A stretch of 64,000 nucleotides of DNA from Nilaparvata lugens (taxonomy: Eukaryota > Arthropoda > Insecta > Hemiptera > Delphacidae), in contig NC_052511.1 in NCBI RefSeq assembly GCF_014356525.2, forward strand, positions 33,610,687 through 33,674,686, given 5' to 3'. The notes beneath the pieces were generated by a model that was not told the origin of the DNA, did not search any database, and worked only from the letters and a program-made list of their open reading frames with translations. The translations under genes and the position numbers were made by a program. Every line of letters starts with the position of its first letter. Position 1 is the stretch's first letter. This document shows positions 25,755 through 37,631 of this stretch, piece by piece.

Positions 25755-26288
25755 AGGCTGAAGTAGCAAATAGAACATCATTGTCTGGAGTCGCCATGAC
25801 AACTGCAAATAATGGAGACCTACAAACTGATATTCTTGTTTCATAACATGTTACAAATTCCTTTTTGCCTATCAAGATTTTGTTGTATAACAAAAGTTTT
25901 ATAACTTATTTTTCTAACAAAAGTTACATATAGCCTGTTACTTATAACAAAGTTTTATAACAAAGTTACACAGTGTAAACGCAGCTTTAACTAGAGTATA
26001 TAATAATTTTCAAAGTTATTCATTATTTGACAATTTTAAGTGATTAGTGAGTGCTATTTTTTTATTCAATTTGGTTTGTAAATAATCTAAATATCTCTAT
26101 ATTTTTCATCTTACACTGTTTCTTTATTATACGATAGTCATTGTTTTTCATTTTTCAAGTATTTTGTAGTGAATAGTCTTATTTTTCATCCATTTTTATT
26201 TCTTTTTGTTGTTTATATTTTCGTCTTTGTTTGATAGGGGTGGCCTACTTCTCTCAGCAACAATTAGCTTCAGTCATGTCACGGTCTA
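25755..26288 (+). repeat. Duplicate of 22082-22214 plus 23535-23922
   Basis: This block repeats, in order, the sequence left of the mariner, the TA target without the mariner, the right end of the TIR element (with 13 extra bases), the Helentron-like flank and the LINE 5' UTR up to ATGTCACGGTCTA. There it stops matching. It is joined at its left to the LINE RT sequence, as expected of a tandem-duplication junction. Confidence 0.9.
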
Positions 26289-27090
26289 TTCCCGGTCAAC
26301 ACCCGGTACCTCCTAATTGCTAGTCAGGAATGCTTACCCTCACACCAAACTGACAATCTCTGGATAGCAGCTCCCATTTTATACGAAGCCATAGCGGCCA
26401 ACCAGTTTACAGATGGAATTAAATAGAGAATGCATTTATTCAAATGCTAATTAATATATAATTATTATTTAACGAAAATCCTAAATAAATGCTGTAAATC
26501 ACCCCGAAGACTTTTGCTACTGCAGACATTGAAAACAGGCTTCAAGCTTCAAGCTTCCTGACTAGCAATTGGGAGGTACCGGGTTCGATTCCCGGGCTGA
26601 CAAATAATTTTTGGATAGTAGTTATCGAATTTCCATCTAGCTGTTAACCCTGTTGTCCATGTCTGCAGTAGCAGAAGTCTTCGGGGTGATTTACAGCATT
26701 TATTTAGGATTTTCGTTAAATAATAATTATATATTAATTCGTATTTGAATAAATGCATTCTCTATTTAATTCCATCTGTAAACTGGTTGGCCGCTATGGC
26801 TTCGTATAAAATGGGAGCTGCTATCCAGAGATTGTCAGTTTGGTGTAAGGGTAAGCATTCCTGACTAGCAATTGGGAGGTACCGGGTTCGATTCCCGGGC
26901 TGACAAATAATTTTTGGATAGTAGTTCTCATCGAATTTCCATCTAGCTGTTAACCCTGTTGTCAATGTCTGCAGTAGCAGAAGTCTTCGGGGTGATTTAC
27001 AGCATTTATTAGGATTTTCGTTAAATAATAATTATATATATTAATTAGCATTTGAATAAATGCATTCTCTATTTAATTCAATCTGTAAAG
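26289..27090. mobile_element. Cluster of tRNA-derived SINEs (one inverted, two direct)
   Basis: A reversed partial copy occupies about 26,289-26,450. A direct partial copy runs about 26,556-26,777 and a fuller direct copy about 26,778-27,085. Shared landmarks are CTGACTAGCAATTGGGAGGT, GTCTGCAGTAGCAGAAGTC and AATAAATGCATTCTCTATTT. Heads are tRNA-like, and tails end TCTGTAAA rather than in a long poly(A). Confidence 0.75.
26832..26906 (+). mobile_element. tRNA-like head of SINE with RNA polymerase III boxes
   Basis: TTGTCAG and CTGACAA form a perfect 7-bp acceptor-like stem. TGGTGTAAGGG fits box A, and GGTTCGATTCC fits box B inside a CCGGG/CCCGG T stem. The anticodon arm does not fold cleanly (loop too long), and the following bases are SINE body shared with the other copies, so I call it a SINE promoter and not a tRNA gene. 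Confidence 0.75.
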
Positions 27091-27880
27091 CTTAGAAATT
27101 AATGTTTCTAAAATGTAAGTGTATCACCTACTCTAGAAAACGATGTTCTTCTGCTTACACGTACAGGATTGGTGAAGCGGTTCTTAACAGAGCCAACACT
27201 TGCAAGAACCTGGGAACTATATTTGATAGTTCACTTACATTCTCCTCTCACATTGAATTTGTGTCTTCCAAGGCTAACAGATTACTGGGGTTTGTCCTGA
27301 GAAATGCAGCTGACTTCAGCAATGTTGTGGTAATACTGAGTGTCTATTATGCCTTGGTAAGAAGCACTTTGGAATATGGATCCATGGTTTCGAGTCCTCA
27401 CTCAGACCAAAACATTCGGGTCATTGAAAGGCTACAGAACAAGCTGATGAGGTTCTTATACTTCAAAAGTTCTGGTAGGTCGTGTCCCCTGGGGTTCCCG
27501 ACTCAGCAATTGAGGGATCTATTCCTATTAGGTTCTCTACGTCAGCGTCGAGATAAAGCATCTGTCTTGTTTGTTTGGGCGTTGTTGGATGGTGTTGTAA
27601 ATTCTCCTACCTTGCTTGCAATGCTGAATATCAGTGTTCCAGCATTCAATAGGCGGAATGCTAACTTGTTTGCGGCTCCAAGGTGCAGAACGGTGCACCA
27701 TTTTTTCTCACCTTTCATAAGCGTGCAGAGATTGATGAACAAATTGAGTTTGAATGTTCATCTTGCTGGGTCAGAGAGAGAGGTGAGGAGTGGGTTGCTG
27801 AGGTCAATCCCTCGTTGATGGTTGGAGTTTGATTGGAGAAAGTCTTCTGTGACAACGATCTCTTTATTTATTTATTTATT
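27091..27880 (+). pseudogene. LINE reverse transcriptase 3' part and 3' UTR
   Basis: LEINVSK, then after a one-base shift CKCITYSRKR, CKNLGTIFDSSLTFSSHIE, ANRLLGFVLRNAADFS and ALVRSTLEYGS correspond to the part of the jockey-like RT after the catalytic core, closely paralleling 59,185-59,700. The frame ends at 27818, and a short 3' UTR ends in TTTATTTATTTATTTATTT near 27,880. Roughly 90 RT residues, including the FADD motif, are absent between this piece and 25,754. Confidence 0.8.
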
Positions 27881-27973
27881 TTTTTCAAATTTATTCCACA
27901 AAAACGTACACATTACAAAATCAAAATACAAGTTCTCAAAAGCAAAATAACATAGTTATTAATATACACTGTA

Positions 27974-28214
27974 CTAGCAGGAACCCGTGCTTCGCAAGGA
28001 TCTATTTTCAAACTTGATAATCTGAAAACTTGACGTAATGAAATCTTGAAGAATTGAAAATAGGCCTATAACCATCCTTGGTTAATTAAGAATCTAGCCT
28101 ATATGCAAAATTTCAAGTTAATTAGTCCTATAGTTCAGACGTGATGATGCGGTCAAACATAATTTTCCTATCCCGTACGTGTATAAGCCAACTCTTTATT
28201 ATTTTTATTATAGA
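27974..28214 (-). mobile_element. Short non-autonomous Helitron
   Basis: On the reverse strand it starts TCTATAATAAAA after an A and ends CTTGCGAAGCACGGGTTC, CTGCTAG before a T. TC start, CTAG end and A/T insertion are Helitron hallmarks. A forward relative lies at 56556-56786 with shared interior (GTCTGAACTA, ACTTGAAATTTTGCATATAG). Confidence 0.75.
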
Positions 28215-28430
28215 TATGGTTAACAACTCCAAGAGATAGGAGTGTGGAACAGAATAGTTGTGAAACTATGATAGCGCCAGAAGTGTCTCAAACACAATAG
28301 TAGGTACTACATGAACTCTTTGAAAGTGATTTGTAAACAAAATGTTAAAACAACAGAACTGAAAGTTTTCAACCTTATCATTCTACCTCCATTTAGAGAG
28401 GCTTTTGTTTGAGCCGAATGATATCTTCTA

Positions 28431-28431
28431 T

Positions 28432-28511
<80 letters not shown>

Positions 28512-29271
28512 GTCTGTCTGTGTGTTTGTTCCCTATGACTTGAAAAATACTTGACATAACGGCATGAAACTTTGGGAATATGTTGAGTGAATATTGGGGA
28601 TGATTTCTGACCAGAAATTTCAATAGGGTGGCTAATAATGCTTATTTATTAATCCATTTTACAGACCTATGTTTTCGAAATTGGTATTACAACGGTAGTT
28701 TGGAGTTAAAGTGTAGTTGATTGATACCAGCTGTAGATAATGGTTCCTTAGAAGACCTATACAAATAATTATCACTCCCCTATCAATGAGTAACCGGAAA
28801 ATGTTGGAAAAAAATTATTCACCTCATGGAAGAGAGTTGTTCATATTGCATTCATAAATGGCAGAATAATTTACAATTTTTTTTAAAATTTAGCTTAGCT
28901 TATATTCATCCCAAAATGGAAGATGGAAAGAATATGTAATTCTGTTTGATTCATTGTACATCGCATACTTCCTGGACCATCTATTGACAATCAACAACTA
29001 TGAAAACATCGAATTCATCTCTGAAACACTGATTTAAACTATATATTTTTTTTAATTCAACACTTTACTGATAGATATTTCTACCAATTGATTGAGAAGA
29101 ATATGTTTTGGGAATAATGAATGCTGCATGACTAAGCACATGGGAAGTTCGTATTCAGATGTAAATGGAAATATTGATTGTCAGATACATTTCACGATTC
29201 ACCAAATAACGTAAAGTGTGACATGAGATACATTGACTTTTTGGCGGTACGAAGTTCACCAGGTAAGCTAG
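28431..29271 (+). mobile_element. Putative Helitron with AT-repeat 5' end
   Basis: It begins TC with TTATATATAT after an A, has the (AT)n tract 28434-28508 and TGTCTGTCTGTGTGTTTGT, and ends GGCGGTACGAAGTTCACC, AGGTAAGCTAG before a T. The ends fit Helitron rules. No Rep/helicase was found, so it is non-autonomous. The reverse end at 57,874 belongs to the same 3' type. Pairing of these two ends into one element is an inference. Confidence 0.55.
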
Positions 29272-30000
29272 TTGTAAATAAAGCTTTATTACTAATAGTC
29301 AACACTGAAAAAGACAGGCCGAATCACCAGGAATACTATAAATTCTATGAAGGACCATTAAGCCATTAATTTTGAGTAGTTCAATCACTTCCATTATGGA
29401 CACTGAATACATTACCTATGGACAATCAATACGTATGAAATTTATTAGCTACAAAATAAAAAACTTTGATTGAAGTGACCCCGACTACTACAATATGAAT
29501 AACCATTTAGATCAAATATAAGAAATTACTCATATCTCTCATCAACTCGTACTTTTTGTTCACAAAATATTAACACAAAAATATAATTTACATTGAATGA
29601 ACTCACGGCTAGTACCGTACTCAAGTTTGTCTTTTTCTGGCCGTGCTACAAATAAATTTAGGTTTATGTTTGACATCTCATTTTTGTAATCTTGTTGTCT
29701 ATTAAGAAATTTTTCAATGTGATCTTTGTTTCCAATAAAATTTGAAAAAAGAATTATCAACAAATTCCTAACCAAAGAAAATCTCTGTGCTCTGTTCTAA
29801 TCGGAATGTAACAAAGGAACAAACACGTGGCAAGCTAGCGATTTCGATCCAAAGAAAAATAATTCGATCAGCTGATTGATAAAATTATTTTAAGCTTTCC
29901 AATGATTACAACATATGTTAGAATATCATGTGTCAATTATCTCAGTTCCATATGGAATTCACCTTACCATGTTCATAACCTTACTAAATAGGATCCTTTT
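29272..30000. other. Intronic AT-rich DNA, no feature seen
   Basis: Part of the long Abi intron. Nothing recognisable on either strand. Confidence 0.6.
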
Positions 30001-30565
30001 TCATCCTTTGAAACCCTTAGAGGCAAAATATCTCAAATTCCGTTCTTAGTGCGCGTCTAGCATGTTTGAAGAATATTTGTGCAGAGTTTTAAGTCTGTAG
30101 GCCAATTAGTTTGAGCTGTAGTGTGATTTTACATGAAAATTTTCAAAAAATGCCCTCTCCTGGACCCCTCTCTGCTCCTGGTTGGATTTTTTCTGCATAG
30201 ATCTATTTTTTTTTCGTAGCTGAACAAAAAAGTTCCTCATGACTTTGCTGTGCAATGAGCGGTTAAAAAGTACAAAATTTTTTGGGGGCCCCAGCTCCCG
30301 CAGGGGGGCAAATTCCTGAAAATCCTTTCTTAGTGGATGTTTTGAGGCTATCATAAACAATTGTGCAAAATTTCAAGTTTGTAGGCTCAGTAGTTTGGGC
30401 TGTGGTGTGATTTCAGTCTGTCGGGGCTTAGCCTTTTATAGATATAGAGAAGAAGAAGAAGAGAGAAGAAGAGAAGAAGAAGATTTCAAGTTTGTAGGCT
30501 CAGTAGTTTGGGCTGTGGTGTGATTTCAGTCTGTCGGGGCTTAGCCTTTTATAGATATAGAGATT
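30000..30565. repeat. Interspersed repeat with duplicated end and GAAGAA tract
   Basis: The segment TTTGTAGGCTCAGTAGTTTG to GGGGCTTAGCCTTTTATAG occurs at about 30,370-30,450 and again at 30,482-30,562, separated by a (GAA)n-like tract at 30,450-30,481. The upstream part (CCCTTAGAGGCAAAATATC, TTAGTGCGCGTCTA) resembles 38,130-38,200. Confidence 0.6.
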
Positions 30566-31190
30566 ATTTATTTTACATAGTGGATTTCTACTGGCAAAAG
30601 TATAACTTGTCCGCCAGAAGGAGTAGCAATAATTACATTATAACAAAAGTAATAGAAAAGACATTACAGAACTCAAGAATTTAGATCATAATTCCAAAAA
30701 TAAGATGTTGAACTATTAGGGAAAAATATCTAGCCTATATTACGTTGATATTAAAGTAATAAGATTGAATTATCCAGTTTTTAACGGTTGGTGGGATTGG
30801 TGAGATCATTTGAGATATTATTTATAATTTTTGGAACAATATAAATGAGCTGTCTTTGTTTTTTACTACTCCTTGAAGTTGTGTGTTTAATTATTTCCTC
30901 TCGTTACAATTTTTTTCTCTCTTCCTAGGATGACTTCTGTATAATCGTGGAAATTTTTATTTCATTTTATTTTTATATTTTAATTTTTTTATTTGCTGTG
31001 TTTATTTTTTCTGCTATCTAAAATTGTGTTTAAATTTTCTGTAATGTATGAATTTTTCAGAAAGACTTTTCGAAAAAAAATTTCATTTCTTTCAATATTT
31101 GTATTAAATATTGCATTTTCAATTGTTTCACTTGTATTGTGTTAAGAAAGCAATTATGGGATATTATCCTTGTGCTCTCACGTATCTCAA
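30566..31190. other. Intronic sequence with LINE-tail-like ends
   Basis: ATTATTTATTTTAC near 30,566 and AAATAAATAAATT near 31,190 look like LINE 3' tails in opposite orientation. The sequence between them is AT-rich and not recognisable. Confidence 0.35.
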
Positions 31191-31199
31191 ATAAATAAA

Positions 31200-31425
31200 T
31201 TAAAACTGTTTTGTTTTTAAATGTTTGGACTGAAAATTGAACCTGAATTCAAGTGTATGGAACATAACCTACTTTCTGGACTATTTATAGTGTATAAATC
31301 AAAATTCGGGGAAGAAACAGTTTTGGACTGTGCCTGTTAGTCCCTCCCCAATCATTTTAAAGAATTGTGTTGTTTATCAATAGTTTATAAATAAATAACG
31401 AGCGAAGCTCGGTGCCCCAATATTA
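31200..31425 (+). mobile_element. Helentron-like repeat, 3' part
   Basis: Matches the complement of 63,438-63,690. It ends with the hairpin CGAGCGAAGCTCG at 31399-31411 followed by GTGCCCCAATATT. Confidence 0.65.
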
Positions 31426-31427
31426 AA

Positions 31428-31785
31428 TCCTATACTATTAAACGAGCAATTTCTGTTTATATGTTTAGATGTTTATATATCTGTATTTGACCGGATCTCG
31501 AAAACGGCTTTAATGATTCTAACGAAATTTGGAACAAAGTAGGTTTATGATATGAAAATTCGATTTTACTAGGTCTCAATCCTGGGATAACTCGCTGAAG
31601 AACATTAAAAGGATAAATACGTCCTTGGAAAAACAGCTGGAAATTTTGTCGTCTGTCGATACCTTAATGGAAGAGAGTGAACGAGTGCATGTGTAGGATC
31701 ATCCAGCTGATCTCACGAAAAGAAAAATTCAGCAAAACTTATTTTCGTTTATTTCTCTTTTTTTAGAGAACATGTTTACTTCAGT
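31428..31785 (+). mobile_element. Helentron-like repeat, 5' part (head-to-tail with previous)
   Basis: It starts TCCTATACTATTAAACGAGC two bases after the end of the preceding 3' part, so the two pieces lie head to tail. The interior GGATCTCGAAAACGGCTTTA and CCTTGGAAAAACAGCTGG are shared with 15.8 kb and 62.7 kb. The TIR element at 31,789 follows. Confidence 0.65.
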
Positions 31786-31788
31786 AAA

Positions 31789-32534
31789 GCTGCGTTTACA
31801 CCGGAGTTAATAACTCGAGTTATTAACAAAAAGTTATTAACTTGACTGAATCGTCAAAAATTTCTCTTGACAAAAGTTAATAACTCATGTTTCTAACAGA
31901 AAGTTCCTTGTTATTAACAAGTTCTTGTTTTCAATATAATTGACTTCCATATGATTTCATTTAACGAGAGTATTCATATGATATAACAGCCGGAATAAAA
32001 AGCAAAAAATTGTCTTCAAATTTGAAACATGTGTGTGATCATTAAAATAATGATCTTCAACTGATCTAATGTAAATAAATTATAATGCGTTTACACCAGA
32101 GTTTAAAACAAAAGTTTTCAACATAAGTTAATAACATTTTCTTTTGGCTGCTAGTTTTGTTATCAACAAAAGTTAATAACTTTGTCATGTGTTTTGTCTG
32201 CAGCTGTAGTTATTAGGGAACAGCTGTAGTTTTAGGGTAGGGATGCTGGGCGAGGGGGTTGCGGGGAAGATAGTAATCTGTTGTTAACAAAAGTTACCGA
32301 CTCTCGATGGAAAAATCTTGTTAATAACAAGGAATTTTCTGTTGAAAACACGAGTTATCAACTTTTTTCAAGAGAATTTTTTGTCGATTCAGTCAAGTTG
32401 ACAACTTTTTATTAATAACTCATGTTATCAACTCCGGTGTAAACGCAACTGAACATGATGTTATTAACATCAGTTGATAACAAAAATGTTAAAAACTTAT
32501 GTTATTAACTCCGGTGTAAACAAACGCAGCTTTA
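31789..32534. mobile_element. TIR element with nested related element
   Basis: Left AGCTGCGTTTACACCGGAGT and right complement AGCTGCGTTTGTTTACACCG are inverted, with TA on both sides after AAGCTT-type ends. Inside, GCGTTTACACCAGAGTT (32,091) and TCCGGTGTAAACGC (about 32,433-32,446) form a second inverted pair. The interior is rich in GTTAATAAC/GTTATTAAC motifs. It belongs to the same terminal family as the 16,151 element. Confidence 0.75.
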
Positions 32535-32599
32535 GTCCAAAATACGTAGTAACTAGATGCTGTTAGTGTAGAATAGTACATAGTATTTTAACAAATAGA

Positions 32600-32779
32600 A
32601 ATAAAAATAAAAATCTTAGTACCCTTTTTTTAATTATTTTATCAAAACATGTTTCAACATTGATGCCATTTTCAAGTCATCAAAATAATGTTCAAGTTGA
32701 AAATGGCATCAATGTTGAAACATGTTGTGATAAAATAATTTAAAAAAGGGTACTAAGATTTGTATTTTTATTTTTATTT
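32600..32779. repeat. Long near-perfect inverted repeat (stem about 76-83 bp)
   Basis: The left arm 32600-32675 and right arm 32697-32779 are complementary over nearly their whole length, with a loop of about 21 bp. Both arms contain ATGTTTCAACATTGATGCC or its complement. The arms resemble the ends of an element at 53,686-54,249. Confidence 0.9.
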
Positions 32780-32783
32780 TTTT

Positions 32784-33771
<988 letters not shown>

Positions 33772-34740
33772 AGACTTGAATACCGCACAAACTTTTCTTT
33801 ATCAACTTTGTATAGCATCAAATTTGTAGAATATTGATATTATGGAATCATTATTGAGAAGAATATTGTAGTTGTCCACTCTTAACCATAATTTGAGACA
33901 CAGTTCATAGTTTCGTGTTCCAAGTGACGATATGTTATTGACGATAACTGGAAACCATGATTCTATGACTCAAATTTATTAGTAAAGTGAAGTTCACGAC
34001 TTCAATTATTCATTTCAATATATTTTTTATATTAGACGCCTTTTGTTTAAGTCTAGCACAACTGTATCAAAATGCAACAAAATGTAATATAGTGCTACTA
34101 TTATATTAGTAAATGTATCATTGATATTCTATAATCTACTGTATTTATTATTATTTATTCATTAGTAAATGTATCATTGATATTTTATACTCTACTGTAT
34201 TTATTATTATTTATTCAGCACATATTATAGAATTAGTGTAATGGTCTGTGTATTTTCTGTGCCAATCTATTTGAAATACATCAGTTATTAATATTATTAG
34301 TGTTATTTAATGACTTGACTGTGTGTGTTTTGAGGGAGTAAATTCATTGATACATCAAAGCATTTTTGAGGTAGGCCTATTGTATTTGTGCAATTTTATT
34401 GCAGTGTCAATAATTGACCCTGTTGCTGCTAATACTACTTATATTTAAAAATCAGGAATAAGTTGGTATAAACTAGTTACAATTTCTCATGCATTTGTAG
34501 AGTCTGGAATCGCAATATAAGCCTGCTATTGAAAAAATTCCTAAAACCATGAAGTATTGCCTTTTTCGTTTGATTTAGCCTACTTGAAAATTAGAATTCT
34601 ATGAGGAATTCTCTTGAATCAGGATATTACCTTCTACAACTGATTCTTGATAACTCAACTACTTTTCTGAACCTTGAAATGAAGTGTTGATTGTATTATT
34701 ATTATTGAATCTACCAAGAAGGACAATGAAAAATATTTTT
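33772..34740 (+). other. Probable Abi 3' UTR and downstream DNA
   Basis: AT-rich and non-coding. A 57-bp segment (ATTAGTAAATGTATCATTGA onward) is tandemly duplicated at about 34,107-34,217. I found no convincing AATAAA, so the 3' end of Abi is not fixed. Confidence 0.5.
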
Positions 34741-35690
34741 CCTCCACCTACTGTCTAAAGTACTTACTTTACTCCCTGAAACCTAATACTAAAGTGTCAC
34801 TTTTTCGCTCTCGGTAGTAAAAAACAGAAAAACTCCCTAGGGAGTAAAAGTGACTCCATTTAAATAACATGGGGAGCATCTCTATTTTGAAACTTACATT
34901 GTAATAGGTTAGAAGGTCTAAGCTCAGATGAGAAAGCATAATAGAGGTGTCTGTCATTGAGTCAACTGAATTCAATACCACAACCTGAAATTTGATCAAC
35001 TCATGAAATATATGTTTGTATAATAATTATTATATTCTTAATATTAGTAGACGATAAAAATTTATAAAATTTTAAAAATATTTTATTCTATTCAAAATAC
35101 CAGCCAACAAATATTTTTGATCTGAAATTCAAATCTGAACCGCATGATCTGGAGTCAGCCATTTTTGGTAGCTGCCCAGCTGATATAATTGTTACAACTT
35201 TTGCCGATAGATAGCGCAATCGGCAGTGCCAATCAGACGACCGGTTTTTAGGTTTCAGATTTAGGTTATGTTGTTAGGAATCATTGTCACCAATACGTAA
35301 GTTATTAGAATGATTTTATTTGCAGTTTCTATAAAAATATGTAGATGGAGGAAAAATTTTGTGTACATCACGAGCGAAAAATACTTTTCTCTCTCAGGAA
35401 AATTGCTGCCCTCGGCTTCGCCTCGGGCTTCAAACTTTTTCCCACAGGGAGAAAAAGTCGTACTTTTCACTCTAGATATACAAATAACTATTTATAGACA
35501 AACTGAAATATTCACTCATATTTTTATTAGTGATTGTGTCCAGAATATTATTAATAAGTTCTAATTGGACTATTCATACTCGCTCGGCCGGACTGAGTGC
35601 GAATAATCTTATTCGAACTCATGGGAATTATAATTTTTCTTTACCGGTCAATGACTGATATACACTGATGATACTGTAGGAATACGCCTC
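34741..35690. other. Intergenic, repeat-like palindromic pieces, no gene
   Basis: CTCCCTAGGGAGTAAAAGTG (34,840s) is palindromic at its core. CTCGGCTTCGCCTCGGG (35,412-35,428) lies between partly complementary stretches (GAAAAATACTTTT and AAAGTCGTACTTTTCAC). These look like repeat fragments. Confidence 0.35.
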
Positions 35691-35692
35691 TG

Positions 35693-35737
35693 ACCACTAC
35701 CTCCGTAAACAGAGGTAGAGCTGTTACGGAGGTAGTG
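35693..35737. repeat. Short hairpin
   Basis: CACTACCTCCGTAA and its complement TTACGGAGGTAGTG are separated by about 17 bases. The stem is perfect over 14 bp. Confidence 0.75.
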
Positions 35738-35838
35738 CCACCACCCTCTACATAGAAAGCCTGTTCACTGGTTTGTGACGTCACCGAGAGTAGTCTTCCA
35801 TTCTCAGATTCCCAACCAGTCTGTAGCACTTGCACCTA

Positions 35839-35984
35839 AAGCCTGGTCTACATGCAACGATTTATTGCACCAATCTGATCGGTACTGACTATATTGGAGC
35901 GTATGGACGATGTCGAATTTATTGCAACGATTATTCGTGCAATCAAATTGCTGCGATCATATCGTTTCGTGTGGACCAGGCTTA
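35839..35984. mobile_element. Small MITE (GCCTGGTCTACA ends)
   Basis: Left GCCTGGTCTACATGCAACGA and right complement AGCCTGGTCCACACGAAACG are inverted repeats of about 22 bp, and the element is about 145 bp long. Flanks are TAAA on the left and TTAA on the right. Confidence 0.75.
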
Positions 35985-36740
35985 ACGATCTCTGAATCCT
36001 TCCTCTGTTAACTCTGCTGATTGAATATACTTACTCATCAATTTACTGTCCTGATCTGGATGTTATTTATGTAATACATTCGTTTTATATTGAAAATGAG
36101 TACATAAGATTTTTACATTGTCAGGTGCATTTTTTTTGAAATAAATATCCTTTGTCTGTCTTTTATTAATTACAACTAATCTAACAGAGAGCACAACTAA
36201 GAACTATGTCTTCCGCTCTTGAAACTCATAGCTATAACAAAATAATCACTAAATAATTTGAGAAGACAATAATAGAATATACTTATACACTCATTTTCAT
36301 AATTAATTGACATCATCAGGATACCTTCTACAGCTGCAACTCATAGTTTTCTTCAATAATTACAGTACCACTACATAATTGAAACAAGAGTCAGGAACTG
36401 TTTATTTTAATGTATTTATTTCACATTCGTTAACCTTGTCTCTTGCCTTTGTGGCCTACTGACTAGAAAATATTTTATTATTAATAGAAGTAACTTACAC
36501 TTGTAAGTTTGATTTGTAGTTTCCTGTAGGCTACTTTGCAAAAAATAGGTAAATATACTTCATATAATTATAATCTCATCAGTATTTTAAATACTGTATT
36601 CATAGACGCTACTTAATGCTTACTTGACAGAAATGGGTCTTCAATATACCGTATATTCTTTTCGAGTCACTCTTGAGTAAAGTAAGTCTCAAGTAGCATT
36701 AATAATAACGGGAATAAATACTTCCCATTATGACTCAAGC
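35985..36740. other. Intergenic, no feature seen
   Basis: AT-rich; nothing recognised on either strand. Confidence 0.6.
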
Positions 36741-37552
36741 TTTTACTTTCCTTGCCCTATTACCATAGGTGAGGAAAGTATTGCTTTCCGAAAAAAATTG
36801 AGGTACCCCAATTTCTAAACGTTTCAAGGTCCCCTGAGTCTAAAAAAGTGGTTTTGGGTATTGGTCTGTATGTGTGTGTGTGTGTATGAGTGTATGTGCG
36901 TCTGTATACACGATATCTCATCTCCCAATTAACGGAATGACTTGAAATTTGGAACGTAAGCTCCTTACAATATAAGGATCCGACACGAACAATTTCGATC
37001 AAATGCGATTTAAGATGGCGGCTAAAATGTCGAAAACAGGGTTTTTCGCGATTTTCTCGAAAACGGCTCCAACGATTTTGATTAAAGTTATACCCAAAAT
37101 AGTCGTCGATAAGCTCTATCAACTGCCACAAGTCCCATATCTGTAAAAATTTCAGGAGTTTTCTATGCAAAAATTTCTATGCAAAGTTTGATTTTAGATT
37201 CTCAATTATCAGGCTTCAGATACAATTTGAACGAAAAATTTCGAGTGGAAAAGATTGAGCATGAGAATCTCTACAATTAATGTACAGTAACAATTTCACC
37301 TAAAATTAAAAATAAGCTCGAAATTCGAGAAAATGTGATTATTCAGTTGCAAACTGTTGGCAACTGTTGATTCTATTAAAAGATTCACTATGAAGAGAAA
37401 GCAGACCTCGTGTGTCTCCAGCGTTATTGCCCTGTCACCAGCTGGCTCAAATCTTTGAATAGTAGACTTGAGATGCGCGTAAACACTAGCGTCAGGTGAT
37501 CAATTTTCATAACGGCAAGGAAAGTTGTGTGAGTGCGCTAAACCAGATTTTT
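36741..37552. repeat. Interspersed repeat, copy 2 of 2
   Basis: Same family and orientation as 14777-15590. It differs by small indels, mainly in the GT tract near 36,869-36,890. The reverse frame over it is not a gene. Confidence 0.8.
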
Positions 37553-37631
37553 CTTCTCTGATAGGAAAAAGAAATTTGATCTTAGAAGCAAAAAATAATA
37601 GGTGATAAATGATAAAACAATATTATAATAC

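Noticed and set aside
26832..26906. Functional tRNA gene
   Set aside because: Boxes and acceptor stem are good, but the anticodon arm does not fold and the flanking body is repeated, so it is a SINE head.
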